A stretch of DNA of 64,000 nucleotides, from NCBI GenBank assembly GCA_036674765.1, contig JARVKI010000131.1, positions 1-64,000 of the forward strand. Direction: 5' to 3'. The position numbers and the translations under genes are program-made. The DNA is from Seiridium cupressi. Taxonomy: Eukaryota > Ascomycota > Sordariomycetes > Amphisphaeriales > Sporocadaceae. The first letter of the stretch is position 1. Each line of letters opens with the position of its first letter. A model generated the notes under the pieces. It saw only the letters and a list, made by a program, of their open reading frames with translations. It did no database searches and was not told the DNA's origin. Below are positions 9,599-21,251 of the stretch, piece by piece.

Positions 9599-11389
9599 TA
9601 AGGTCCAGCACTGTGGCTATTCGGAAAAAAACAAACCTGCAGAGAAATAAAGCATTGGTGATCCAGATATAGTCTAAACTGAGCTACAGATCTGTGAGTA
9701 TGACAGGTGCCGCGATTGCTACTACTATATTCTCCAACGCTGCCAGTAAGTTCGCAACCCCCAGACCGATAACGATGGCATATAGTCGAAAGCCAGGCTT
9801 GAAGGCTGAGGCAGGAGTCGTTTTAGCTTAGGCTCCGTCGACTCGTGGAGATGATCTTTCCATCTCTGCTTCTATTCAAGACTTTTTGTTATTTATATCG
9901 AAAGCTACATATACCAAGAACCCTCGGAGGCTGCGCCAGATGCAGACGAAACTTAGATGCACTGAATCACGAGCGTCACCTGCCACTATTGTCACCTGAT
10001 CAAACAATCAGCGAAGAGCAGTATTCCCCGCGCTGGCAAATGCGACTTGAGATCTCAGCGATCACATGTATCGTCCGATACATTGCGTTGATAGGACAAA
10101 GATTGAGTGATATATAACTATGCGTGACCAAATCGGTGACAAGCATTACTCTCAGAGTTTAGCCTCTGATCAACTATCCCATTGGGCGGCAAAACCAGGA
10201 AGATTCATCATGAGGCAACATATTCGGTACGACACCCAATGTGTCGCTTGAAGCCGATCGGCAGTCTGTGTCGCATTGGGCAATGCCATTTTCCAACGGT
10301 GGATCTTGGAGTCGCCGACTGTGGTTACCCTATCCAAGTCTCATAAAAGGTACCCGAGGTATCCTTGCCAGGTTTGTACAGAATTATACCCATCCTGACT
10401 CGCATACCAAGACGTTGGCTTCTAGCAGGTATACGCAAATCCTGGGGGTCCTACGAAGGTACAGACACTTCATAAACAAGTGCTTTAATGGAATTCTTTA
10501 ACATGACAAGGACAGACGCTTACCTGATCCGCACATTGCCTCCTTACTGGCAAGACAGGTTGGATGTCGACAGGTGTATTCTGGCATTGTGGTACCCTAG
10601 AGAAATTGGCAAGGTCTTTCCGGCTCGGATTTCAGTTTAACATGTGCGGAAAGTGCGTTGTAGCAGAAAATATGCTGTATCACTCGAACTTCTTGAAAGA
10701 AATCAATATTCACATCCGACCGACATTAAGTATAGGACTGGGTAGGAGAATTGCGTAGTAATTGCTACCTTGGTAGAGACACGCCGCCGTTGGGGCTCCG
10801 TACTGCAGGATGAGGCCTGCGGAGCGGGGCAGCCAACAGGGCAGTGCTGGCGCCAATAATCATATCACTAGTTATCAAACAGTTAGGTAGCAGTTAAGTC
10901 ACATGTGTCTTGTATTATGCTTCGCTTTGGTCTGCCCGCAGCAGGCCACCTGCGACTCGGCGGCGAAGTAGGGGCTGGCATTCGACAGTTTTACAACATG
11001 ACATGGGGCCAATGCTACATGCATGGTACAATGCACCTAGTGGGATGTTTCAGAGCCGGGAGATCGAGCCCCAACCATTTTAGGCGGGGTCAGTATACTA
11101 TTAGTCAAGTATATTATCCAATAGTATAGAGAAACACATTCTAATTACTTTATCAACTGCTCGTGGAACCTAAGCAATTTCAAAACATGTAACCACAGGC
11201 TGACTCTCGATCTCAGTCCCAGACTTTTACGGTGGGCCATTGTCTTTTCCACTTAATGCGCTGCCGACGCCCAGGCCCTAGACGCTCCCTAAGGCCAACG
11301 CCTGCACATTCAGCTTCGCACCTACAACTGATTTTATTACAAGAGCAATAGCTATAACAATATATATAATCACATCATAAGGATTAGGT
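9599..11389. other. Intergenic, no gene recognised
   Basis: Only frames of 60-90 codons without recognisable motifs occur. One at 10564-10758 ends in GLGRRIA, which recalls the P450 haem-loop start, but there is no cysteine and no other P450 motif, so I do not call it. Confidence 0.5.
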
Positions 11390-13293
11390 GTGTTATGGCT
11401 TACTATCGCTAGATCTATATTTAGTGGGAATTATGAATATGCAGGTTCTTTTAGTGACAGAATCCTGGTTCGTTCCGGGTACTACCCTCGAGACATGGTA
11501 GATCGCTTCGCCCAAGTCTTGCTGATGGGCTCTACATACACGCAAGCTAAGACATGTGTGGTGTGGCTTGGTGGAGCCGACGAACATATGAAGAATGCTC
11601 TGAAGATCGGGCACGAGCATTGGTACGACGGGCCCCCTTTGAGAACAGACATTTCGGAGAACGGGCATTCCACAGGTCGCGGGGAAGTCACTAAGTGGCT
11701 TTCAAACTTGTCCATATCGAATGCTATATCGTCAGATGTTACCATATCGCGTACTTGGTTCTCCAGGATCTGGGTCCTCTAGGAGGTTACACTCGCGGTG
11801 ACACCCACAAGCCTCTATGGTGAGACTATCTTCGGCTTTGACGTCATACTCAGTGTAATATCGGCAATCTCCAACACGAATATGATAGGTTTATTCAGAA
11901 AGCCTCAAGTCGACATTGGTATTGAGTAGGCCCTGGGTCTGAAGCGCGGTAGCCACCAACGAGTAAGATGGTGGGGTGGCTATCTCTGCCATCGGTGCTC
12001 CACGAGAAACAATATAGAATCGGAAGAGAGACAGACGGTTGCCCGCACTCTACGATATGCTAATCATGGCAAACGCTTGTGAAGCAACAGCAACCGATCT
12101 TCGGGACAGGGTCTACGGTATGCTTGCTACGAGTCAGGAACTCTAGCACAAGTCGGCGAGCCTCAGTTCTACGCTGATTACACGCTCTCACCTGAGGAGA
12201 CTTATGTATCAAAGAATCTCCGGTGATCATCGACATAGTGTCCAGACTCCAGGGCCACTGGATTTAGAATCGCGCATTCGGAAACCAATGGTTCGTATGA
12301 TCATGGCCTTGGATCACTTTGGCACTCGCCGCCAGGCATCGTAACACTTTGACAAAAAACTGCTGCTGGTTGACGGTTTCCGTGATGATGTAAAAGAAGT
12401 CCATGTAAAAGAGCGCGAGTTCGGTGTCACCTGTGCGATACACGAAGCAGCTGGGTTGCTCCGACTCATGGCTGATATCCAGAGCACAAAGCTTGATAGC
12501 CTTGGAAGGTGCGTGATACAGCATATGCAATCTTAGTTCGAAAGATCCTAATACTAAGTGGAAATAGTCACATCCCTCGATTCGAATCGTTCTGGAGATT
12601 GTTCATAGGGGACAAGTTCAACGACGAACGGCCAAATCCACACTTGGCACCATTATGCTTTCCAGCGGTGATGATCACTCTAACGATGAAGTGGCCGACT
12701 CCATCGGATCCCAAAAGAATCCTGAAACCAACGAGCCAGGAAGGCTTAGCACTCAGCTGGAAAACATATATGAGCCCTAGGGGCATCTTTATCCTTTGGA
12801 GCCCGGATTGCCTGCCAGTTCTGCCCTATTTCCAGCTGCTCCAGACCAGGCTCGCGGAGATCTTACATAGCATGGAACGGAAATATGGAGATGTGGAAGA
12901 CATTCTCTTGGAGTCCTGCAGGAGGAATGTTCCTCTATACCGAATCGCGCGGGGATGGCCGGGCTGGGTTCAGAGCTCAAGACGTTCTTTGACAAGCTTT
13001 GGTCCAAGGTGTCCTCGGCTGAAAACTTGGAAAATATCACGTCGCTGTTCTATAGCGATTTCAAGGACCAGCCACTCCTGCTGCACGGCGATATTCTTGG
13101 GTTCGCGACCGAACAATACGGGCGTCTGGACATGGGATATCCCGTTCAGGAGGGTCGCCAGATTTTGATACTGCATGGTGGCAAGATCCCAGTGGTTCCG
13201 AAGCAATTGGATAATGGAAGTTATGAGTTCTGTGGAAAAATTTACACACAATGGGCGAATGGCAATGACGTGGCTGGTGAGAGAGACATTTGA
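11390..13293 (+). pseudogene. HET-domain (heterokaryon incompatibility) gene relic
   Basis: The fragments line up with a HET-domain protein, a family whose active members trigger cell death on fusion of unlike hyphae. The order is correct: QVLLMGSTYTQAKTCVVWLGG, then WFSRIWVL followed by TAG (11780-11782) where the family has WVLQEV, then LRDRVYGMLATSQ near 12100, a DYTLSPEETYV segment near 12180, SHIPRFESFWRLFIGDKF near 12580, and the C-terminal GYPVQEGRQILILHGGKIP with GSYEFCGKIY (13140-13260). Pieces lie in at least two frames with several stops. The first TAG fits a CAG-to-TAG change. The N-terminal part of the HET domain is missing. No product is expected. Confidence 0.8.
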
Positions 13294-16094
13294 CGACGCG
13301 CGACCTAACGGGTCGTGATACAATAATTGGAGAGCCGAAGGGCAGGATCTTTTGCAATACCAGAAACTTTAGTTGTTCCTATTTCTTGTGGATGCTGGAC
13401 CATTGTGCTTTCTCAAATCTAAATTTTGCCGACCGTGGGCTTTTGCGATCGGTAGGTTCTATGAAATTAGTGTATGGGGGCCATGTTTTCTCGACCAAAA
13501 ATTCCAGTGACGGAAAACCAAATAACGCAACGCTGGTAACCAGTGCATTATGTTATAAATATTCATTGTCTGCAAAGCCTTTACCTACAGACTGGGCGGT
13601 CTATCGTACTCAAAATGCATGTAGCAGCAGGCATGGGCACATATCGCGTCTTACAGCCCATCACAGGAGATTCAGTTGAAGATTCCATCGATTAGTACAC
13701 ACGTTACACATCAACCATTAACTAAATCTTCAGTCAGAAGCAGCCACCGGTTATTTGCTTTGGCCTGGTGATTACACGTGTTCGTGGCACCATCGGCGGC
13801 CCAGGGGGCGACGTGGGATGTCTTTCATGGATACACAATTGTATCCAATCCTAACAATCCCAGCTGAGGTATTCCAGAACCACTCGATGCTTCCGAGGCT
13901 GATCAGGGGGCAATCAATTATCGGTCGGCAACTCGGCTCATTTCATACCCTTTCCGCCTAGACCTCTTTTTTTTTCTCTTTGGCAGGAGAAAATATCGTG
14001 AAGTTTGTCGTCGGGCCCACGTCAGCGAAAGCTTTCGCTTTCGCTGATTATGTCGCTGACATGTGAAAGCTTGGTGGGCTGCCCCCCTGAACTGTGGCTG
14101 GTGGCAGTGGAGCCAACAAGCTGAGAGGCGACCCTTCATGTTCCACTGGGCGATCCCAAGAGCGTCGGTGGTGGGCCGATGTCATGCTTGACGGACGGAC
14201 AGATCTTGGCCTGTCTGAAGTGTCGATCAAGTTGATAGAACAACAAGGTCGAGTTCGCCCGACTGCGTATCATAATATCGATGCCTAGGCAGTCACCCAT
14301 AGGCATCCGTCCTGTGGCAACCGTTGGTAATACCTCAGCTGAGGTGTAATGAAAATGCTAGCATAAATGCCAGGGGTCATAAGTCCTTATGTACTTCAAC
14401 AAAACGTCGAGCGCGTAATGCCAGGCCGGTTCGACATCCGAGACCAGTTGATCCTAACTAGAGGCTCTAGGTGGCTACTGTGGTTGAGGCCGGAGGGTGG
14501 TGAGTCCAAAAACATGCATTCAACTCTGTTCTGGGACAAGCTAGCTTGGTTAGTGGAAAGCAACCAGGTTGTGGTCAACGAGTGGGAGGCGATCCATGAC
14601 GTTGGCATCGAAGGCTCAAGGTAGCTCGCACACGACGGCCGGTGAAGGCAGCACAATCCCAAATTTGAAACTTTGCTCCGGGTGGTGTGCCGTAATTGCG
14701 TCTTATAGGCTGCCGGAACTGTTGACATAGTTTGGTCGATTGGCGGGATTGATTTGATGCAACTCGAGCTGCAGGTCGGTGGGCATTTGCGTTTCTGTTG
14801 AGCAGAGGAGCCGTCGAATGCACGGTCAAGTAGAGGCATGATGATAAGAAACGATGGCAAATTGAGTTGAACTACAGGAAGGCCATTCTTCTCGTAATGA
14901 CCTTAGTCTCGGCAGTGGAATGCTCATTGAATTGACTTTGCCATACATCAGTTCCTCCCCAGATGCAACCACACTTGCGAGGCATGCTGCGCCCAGCATG
15001 TCGATCCCACTTTTGAGGAATTGTGCAACTTCATTTTGCCGTGTTCCAAGAGGAAGAAGATAAGAGGTTGATGTGAAGCAGGGTTGAGGTGCTGAGTGGC
15101 CATGAAAAGGTTGTGTGCCCCAAGGCTGCAGGCGGGCAGCGCTTTCACATGCCAGAGGGACTGCCCAAAAGGACGCACACTAGGGCGTTAGTAGCTGTAT
15201 CATAGTAGACCTGGTCCCTGGAACCAACCACAGCTCCTGCGAGTCTCCACCGGCTTTCCTTTTCCGTCATGCAGACGTGCTAGACCCCCCACCAACAGCC
15301 CACCGAAAGTCGCTGTGGCCCACCAGAGCATAGCCGGGCTCAATCTTCTGGGACGCATTCAAGTTGCCATTCTACCTACATTGGAGCCTTTTCTTGGTAG
15401 ATGTGTTGGCAACACGAACCGTCGCTCACGCAGCTTGCGGTTATTGGAGAAGGTTGGACGGACGACGGTCAATCAAACAAGCTTTATCGGTGCACGACGC
15501 CTTGAATTTTCTCGGTCGATTAGGTTGCGGTACGAAACTCTGAAGCAGGACAAGATAAGCCGTCGGGCCCGATGTGCAGTATGTACGGGAGAGGGCGCTT
15601 ACTGCTACGTCAGCCGTGCCCACGCCGTCAATCAATGCCAAGCTGTGCCATGCCACAGATACGTACTCCCGCCCTACGAGTGAGCCGCTTGCATACCATG
15701 TCGACGCGACAGGACCGAGCACGCATCCACGCCAGGAACGGACCACACGCACATGCTAATCTCGCTGTGTTGGGTGCTTGCTGGGTTAGCTGGGCGTGGC
15801 GTCACCTTCGATGGGATCGATGTGATTGCTCCCTCCCTCGCTTTGATAAGTGCATTGCAAGCGCGTGCCGGCCAGACGTCGTGAGCCACCCTCTGTCTGC
15901 TCTCTCTTCCAACCTAAAGAGCTCTTCCATCCCAACCCATTCTTCTCCCAACACCAACTCCACTAAACTCTTATCGTGAGACATCATCGAGGTCCCGTGA
16001 GTCGCCATCACCGTCCAACCCACCCTTATCTTGTGGCTAATAGTGTTGGACATAGCTCGCATCCAGCTCACACATCGCAGCAAACGTCGTCGAG
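13294..16094. other. Intergenic, no gene recognised; palindromic motif inside
   Basis: Scattered frames of 60-150 codons on both strands have no motif I recognise. A palindrome cluster lies at 14021-14060 and a 14-nt palindrome ACCTCAGCTGAGGT at about 14331. The last 250 nt before the perilipin gene are pyrimidine-rich and look like its promoter and 5' leader. Confidence 0.5.
14021..14060. repeat. Nested inverted repeats / hairpin
   Basis: AGCGAAAGCTTTCGCT (14024-14039) is a perfect 16-nt palindrome. An outer pair, GTCAGCGA at 14021-14028 and TCGCTGAC at 14053-14060, is also inverted, so the strand can fold in two alternative ways. It could be a footprint or end of a small DNA transposon; no element was recognised around it. 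Confidence 0.6.
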
Positions 16095-16734
16095 ATGGCT
16101 ACTCAAGTTAATGGCGAGACGCACACCTCTTCTGCAACAATCTCAGTAAGTCGGCCTATGTCCACGGTATCTCAACACACCATCTACACTCTTCCGGCAT
16201 TCCAAGTTCCGCTGACTAACACTGTAACGGTAGCACTTCAAGCGCTACCATTTCGTCAATGATGCGCTGTCATACTACCAGAGCAACCCTTACGGCAAGA
16301 AGTCGATAGAGTTGGGCGACTCAGCTTACCAGACCTTTGCCAAGCCCTTCCTGCCCTTCCTAGCCAAGCCGTACCAATATGTATCGCCGTACGTCAAGAA
16401 AGCCGACCATCTCGGTGCCGGTGCCCTCAGCAAGATCGACGAGAAGCTCCCCATCCTCACGGAGTCCACCGAGAGCATCCAGGCCAAGGGAAAGCAGGTC
16501 GCCTTCTACCCCGTGGTCAAGACCAGGGAGACTACCGATCACCTCTTCAGCGTCTACAACTCCGAGGCTAAGAAGGTCGGTGGCCAGGGCGTCGTTACCA
16601 CCGGCAAGGCCCTGATCTCAACCGGCATCGTCCTAACCACCGAAGCTCTTAACTGGATCAGCGAAGTTCTGAGGAGTGGCAAGGAGAAGGCCAAGGAGAC
16701 GGGAAGCGAGGCACGTAGTGAGATCACCCAGTAA
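16095..16734 (+). CDS. CAP20-like perilipin (lipid-droplet coat protein)
   Basis: Two exons, 16095-16145 and 16234-16734, encode 183 aa. The intron has a GTAAGT donor, a GACTAAC branch-like site and a TAG acceptor; splicing joins SATIS to HFKRYHFVNDALSYY. The protein matches fungal perilipins (Colletotrichum CAP20, Metarhizium MPL1 family): SNPYGKKSIELGDSAYQTF, LAKPYQYVSPYVKKAD, LGAGALSKIDEKLPIL and a late hydrophobic ALISTGIVLTTEALNW segment. Family members coat lipid droplets, regulate triacylglycerol breakdown and in some plant and insect pathogens support appressorium turgor; a role in virulence here is not shown. Length and exon structure are normal. It is the only plainly intact gene among damaged neighbours. 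Confidence 0.9.
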
Positions 16735-18289
16735 GGGAAGCTGTAATGCGGCGTTCTTGTACACAAACGGCTGCCTATGCATTCGTTAATCCGTTTTGAT
16801 ACCATGTTACTGCACATTTACACCAGTCGAGTAATGGAAGTTTGTCACTGATGCAATGGGATGAGCGAGGATTTAACGGCCATGGTATGATATAGATTTC
16901 TCTTCTCTGGCAACAAACAAGTAATAATTAGCTGTCGAATTCTGCTTGTTTCACATCATCCTTTCACGTTGTCTTAGCAATGCACTCCATAAACGACCGA
17001 GCTCTTAACTAGCAAGTGTACCCTGTAGTCTCGTATCTCGGCGTACATATGTAGTCAATAACACGTGCATACATCATGTATTTGTATCATTCAGTTTATA
17101 CAGCACTTCACCCTCAAGTCAGTGGTGAATTTGTCCTAGTATACATCTTGTGGGTCATGTCTAACAGTGATCCAATGGTTGACATTGGTTTTGTGCTATA
17201 CCACCCCTTACGCGTGGCAAACTCGCTGGGAATTTCATCCCTTCAATACAATTGAACTTACAGATATACACCATCAGAGTAGGAGCTTGGTGCAATAATT
17301 GCAGCACCTGGCAACCCTTGCCCGAAAAAGCGGTAAGCAGCTGCCAACAACCGCGAGCAGACTTATCGGAGCAAAAGTCGTCGGTTCGAGTTTAGCAGCT
17401 CCATCCCTTTCTTACGAAAATTAACTTTTTCCCCGGAAAATATAATTTAGTTTTAAGGAAAAATAAGCCCGTAATAATTATTAAGGTATTTTTAAAAAAT
17501 TTATTATAAAAACTTATATATTAAAAAATATTAATTTATTATAATTAAATTAACGGTAATTTTTTCCCCGGACCCCCGGTTTAAGGTTTTTCCCGTATAA
17601 CGTTTAAAGTTTAAAATAAGGCCTATTTTAGCACGCTAAGATAGACGAATATAATATATATTACATTACTCTATCAGAGTTCTCCACCAAGTATTTCGCT
17701 GATCTAACTTTAGCTGTTGTCCGTCTCGCATTCCTTAGATATGACTGTGTTTCCAAGGGGTTTCAATAGCGAGTCGAACAAGAAGAAGGACTGCAAACCT
17801 AGACGCACCTAGCGGACATGGAGAAGTTGGTCTATTTAAGCATACTCTGGCAATTGGATCATCCTATCCATCATTGTCGGCCGATTACCCAGTATGGTCG
17901 AGGTATTTCAAGCACTCTGAAAGGCGACGCAAACATAGTAGATCGCCGAAAAATCATCACGCCTGCCCAATGCCACTCCCAGCTACTAGCACTCCTTCTT
18001 GAGGTCCTATATTAAGAAAAGTAGATATAATGAGTGGAAATATCTTTATTTCCAATCTTCTTTGTTCATGCTAATCCACTTCCGCCTCCAGAGAGATTCA
18101 AGTCAACGGTGAAAACTTTCATAGCGTCGACCAGATTAGGAACTGTGTAACAAGTGACCATCTTCACATATCATTTCAGTTGTGAGACACGGCCGGATCA
18201 CGTTGCCAAGGAGGAATAACGTTATAAACCACACCGTGGCCGATCGAGGCCAGCAAAGGACCAACCTGGTTTAATGGTCAGCTCGTTGG
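16735..18289. other. Intergenic with an AT-rich relic block
   Basis: No gene is recognised. The 17410-17665 part is AT-saturated (separate entry). Around 17380 a GGTTCGAGT stretch resembles a tRNA T-loop, but no cloverleaf can be drawn around it. Confidence 0.5.
17410..17665. repeat. AT-saturated block, probable RIP relic
   Basis: Long A/T runs (TTTAAAAAATTTATTATAAA-like) are framed by two copies of TTTTTCCCCGG, near 17425 and 17564. There is no frame. The composition is like that of 1-540 and unlike the sequence on either side, which suggests a short RIP-mutated repeat fragment. Confidence 0.6.
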
Positions 18290-19371
18290 ATGAAAAGATT
18301 CCTTACTCCATCTGAGGCGCCGCCGCTACTAACCCAATGTATCCAATGGTAGCTAGGAAATCCCGAGCCAACGTAGACTCCAAAGCAACGGGCGGGATTC
18401 AGGGCTGCCAAGCTACGATGTTAGACTGGTAGGTTTATACAACGGTAAGGGAATAAGAATCATGACATACATGCGCCATAGTAGCCACTACGCGTGAAGG
18501 ACGATCAAAAACTAAGCACAACCAACACCATCCCTACCAGCCATGGTGCAAGTGTAGACACGATGGCGGCCGCTTGCCGGGGATCAAGATCAATACCAAA
18601 AGAAAGGAATATAAGGATCAATGAGTACATGAGCTCGAGGAGAAAGGCGTCTGAAGTTGGAACTATACTAGTGTCCACCATGCACCCGCCGGCAGCGAAG
18701 TCTCTCGTTCTAAATGCCGCTCTGAGTACGAAGCCAGCAACCGTGCCACCCAGAGTCTGTCCTGCCAAGTACAGCACCAACCGTGGAAGGCATGTCATTC
18801 CTGCAAAGAAGGTCGCGAAGGTGATGGTCGAGTTCAGATGAGCACCACTGACACTGGAGGATGAGTAGATAAACAGGGTAAGGAGGAGCCAATCGCTAAT
18901 GCCATCGACAAGCGGTCCGATGAATGCGGACGTGCTGTATATGCCTGCTGGGCCAAGCTCTGTATTATTCGTGCCAGATGACGCAGTAATGGGATGAAGC
19001 GATGACCAGCTCGTACTGAAAACGATCATTGCCGTTCCTGATACTTTTTGTTAGTTATCGATGGACTTCAATGAGAAGGAGTGACTCATACCAAAGCATT
19101 CGACAGTAGCGTACTTCCATAATTGAACGTCCGCAAAGCCAGCTAAGTTGAACACACCACTGAGGCTGAGGTATGGCGCGGTATCTGGCAGTTTCCGTAA
19201 TAGTGATTCATTGGCCGGGTCATCTGGGTCAACTACCAAAGCCTGGTTTCCACCGATCCGTCCTGCGAATGGAGCAACCGTAGGAGTGAACGATCTCAAA
19301 CCAGCATGAGATTTGAACGTTCCAAATGCGTCTCGGGACTGGGGGCTGGGCGTGGCGGCATAAGTCTCCAA
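18290..19371 (-). pseudogene. Aquaporin/MIP channel, decayed
   Basis: Three pieces on the minus strand form a fungal major intrinsic protein. The 5' piece (19371-19092) has AGRIGGNQALV and LSLSGVFNLAGFADVQLWKY. A good intron (19091-19038, GTATGAG..ATCAG) joins ECFG to TAMIVFSTSW. The second piece holds SSSVSGAHLNSTITFATFF and GIDLDPRQAAAIV, then stops at 18505. The third, about 18400-18290, gives ALNPARCFGVYVGSGF and HWIHW, so the second NPA box is intact. A frameshift at a T run near 18500 separates pieces two and three. The first channel box reads NST where aquaporins have NPA or NPT. The N-terminal start is not certain. Frameshift plus altered box point to a pseudogene. Confidence 0.75.
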
Positions 19372-20293
19372 TAGACAACGTTAGACATAAACTCACCTGC
19401 GTAGAAGCACGCAAAAGAAACATTTCAGTTGTGCCAGGAAGTTTATGGGGTATCACACCAGCTGTGTGCAGAGAAGGGTGGGGAAGACGACATGGTTCTT
19501 ACTAAGGTACCTGGCTCGATTGAGCCGCGTCTGGCATCTATCACCCCCGAAAACACATCGTAATTACAAACACTAGAACTTGAGTCGTAGCACAGACACG
19601 ACAGTAAGATCGAGTCGTACAAGATTTCTGCGATTGTAAATTTCGGTCCGAAGTCGTCGTGTTGGGACATGGATACTTGGTCTCTTGGCAGGGGGGCAGT
19701 AACAAATATACAGCATGTCACCTTTCAAAATTATACCGCTTTGTATGCCGACCAATCATAGTCCAATCACAATCTTTGAACTCGCTTGAGAGTACTTCTA
19801 TCTAGGTGCTTGCAGGTATTTATCGAATATGATGTCCGGGCAGGCAGGCGCTTGCCAGAACATTGCTTTTGGCGCGTGTAGATGATCACAAGTAAGGTTT
19901 TTCATGCTTCGAGAGTTCCAGTGTATATGCTAAGAAAATGCTTTTGGTAGGATCTCCAAGAATCAGTTTTCCGGTTTGCAGATCAATCGGGTAGACAGAA
20001 GGAATCAAATACGAATGTGCCGGAAGCTGGTCAATACGGTCCTGACTGCAAAGCTCGAGCATGCAACTGATCTCTTAAATAAAAAGAACTTATACGATAA
20101 TAGTCATCAACAATTACGCTATTCTCAAGAAAACCCAGCGGAATGCTTGACCCCGCGCTTGTAATCGAATTATTTTGAAAAGTACACTAAGGTTTCCCGC
20201 GACGAGTCCCACGAAACATTATTTTCAGTATTTCGGGGCTCAAGATGTGCCTCAGAGCACATTTCTGTACAGCGGCGAAGTTGAATCCTCCCA
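19372..20293. other. Intergenic, no gene recognised
   Basis: Frames of 60-90 codons on the minus strand (19443-19755) show no known motif. No repeat stands out. Confidence 0.45.
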
Positions 20294-21251
20294 CTAGCCA
20301 TGCGTGAACATTTCGGTACCGGACTTTGACCGAACGTAGAACGAGTGGTAAGGATGGGAAGCAACAGAATATGATGCTAGCAGGGAGCCAAGTGTCGATA
20401 AAAGACCCAAGGATCCTTGATCGTAGCTAAAGTCTGGGCTGTTAACTCTGTGCAGAGCAGCAAGGCGCAGGCCTGTGATGATAGTGACCCTTCACGATGT
20501 TAGATAATTTGAAGCTTGCTACAGTCTTTCGGTGGCTCACAAGGACCCTGCCGTGAAAACAGCAAGTATACGCAGTTTCTTTGGTGTCGACATATTCAAT
20601 CGTAATATGAGCCGAGCAGGTAGGATAGAGATCAATATATCAATACCAAGGCCACTGGCCTCGACCGCAACGAAGGCCGCGGGTTGGTCTCCACAGACTC
20701 CTGCAATTTTGTTGTCCCATGACGCTTGAATCGGTCGACATATCAAAAGAGGGATCAACAGTGCCGCCAATCCGTACATGACCGAAAATAACATCAAGCA
20801 CGTTATTATGCGTCGAGCCGAGTCAATAACACCAAATATCCTGCGGAGAAAGATCAGAGCGGATATTCGCATACAAGTGTTGACAAAGGCCCACAGAGCC
20901 TCGTTGAGGAGCATTGACTGTGTTTTTCGCAAACAAATAAAGTAAGATTCTCTTCCATCGAGGCCAAGATGTTAGAGTTGGACCTACCTTTGCAATCACT
21001 TCGAACTCAATCTTTGGTACTTCTGACATGTGCTGGCCTTGGTGCTCATCAATGACTGCCCACGTGATTTGACCAACTAAGGCGAGCGACACAATAAACG
21101 CAAAGAATGTCAAGATATTTTCCGGAGACATAAAGTTCCCACTCTCAAAGCAGACTTTAAGCTGGAGAATCATGGAAAGAATGGCAACTGCGGTAAAGAT
21201 GTAGATGCATACTAATGTGCTCGATACGATGCTGGGATCGGTAAAAGTCAT
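20294..21251 (-). CDS. Fungal rhodopsin-like (PF20684-type) integral membrane protein, C-terminus doubtful
   Basis: Three exons can be read: 21251-20988, 20917-20541 and 20489-20294. Intron 1 has GTAGGT..ACACAG and intron 2 GTGAGC..GTGAAG with an ATCTAACATC branch-like site. They give about 278 aa with at least five hydrophobic helices. Family marks include ILTFFAFIVSLALVGQITWA, LLNEALWAFVNTCMRISALI, FLRRIFG, LICRPIQASWD with GVCGDQ, and ITGLRLAALH. Many such proteins are of unknown function, some in secondary-metabolite clusters. After LGLLSTLGSLLA the expected helix is better read one base out of phase (IIFCCFPSLPLVLRSV), so a late frameshift is likely and the gene may be a recent pseudogene. 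The start is the first ATG of the open frame. Confidence 0.65.

Noticed and set aside
10564..10758. Possible cytochrome P450 haem-loop (GLGRRIA)
   Set aside because: The cysteine ligand and all other P450 motifs are missing; the frame ends right after the match, so it is likely chance.
17370..17410. tRNA-like T-arm (GGTTCGAGT)
   Set aside because: No D-arm, anticodon arm or acceptor pairing could be drawn around it.
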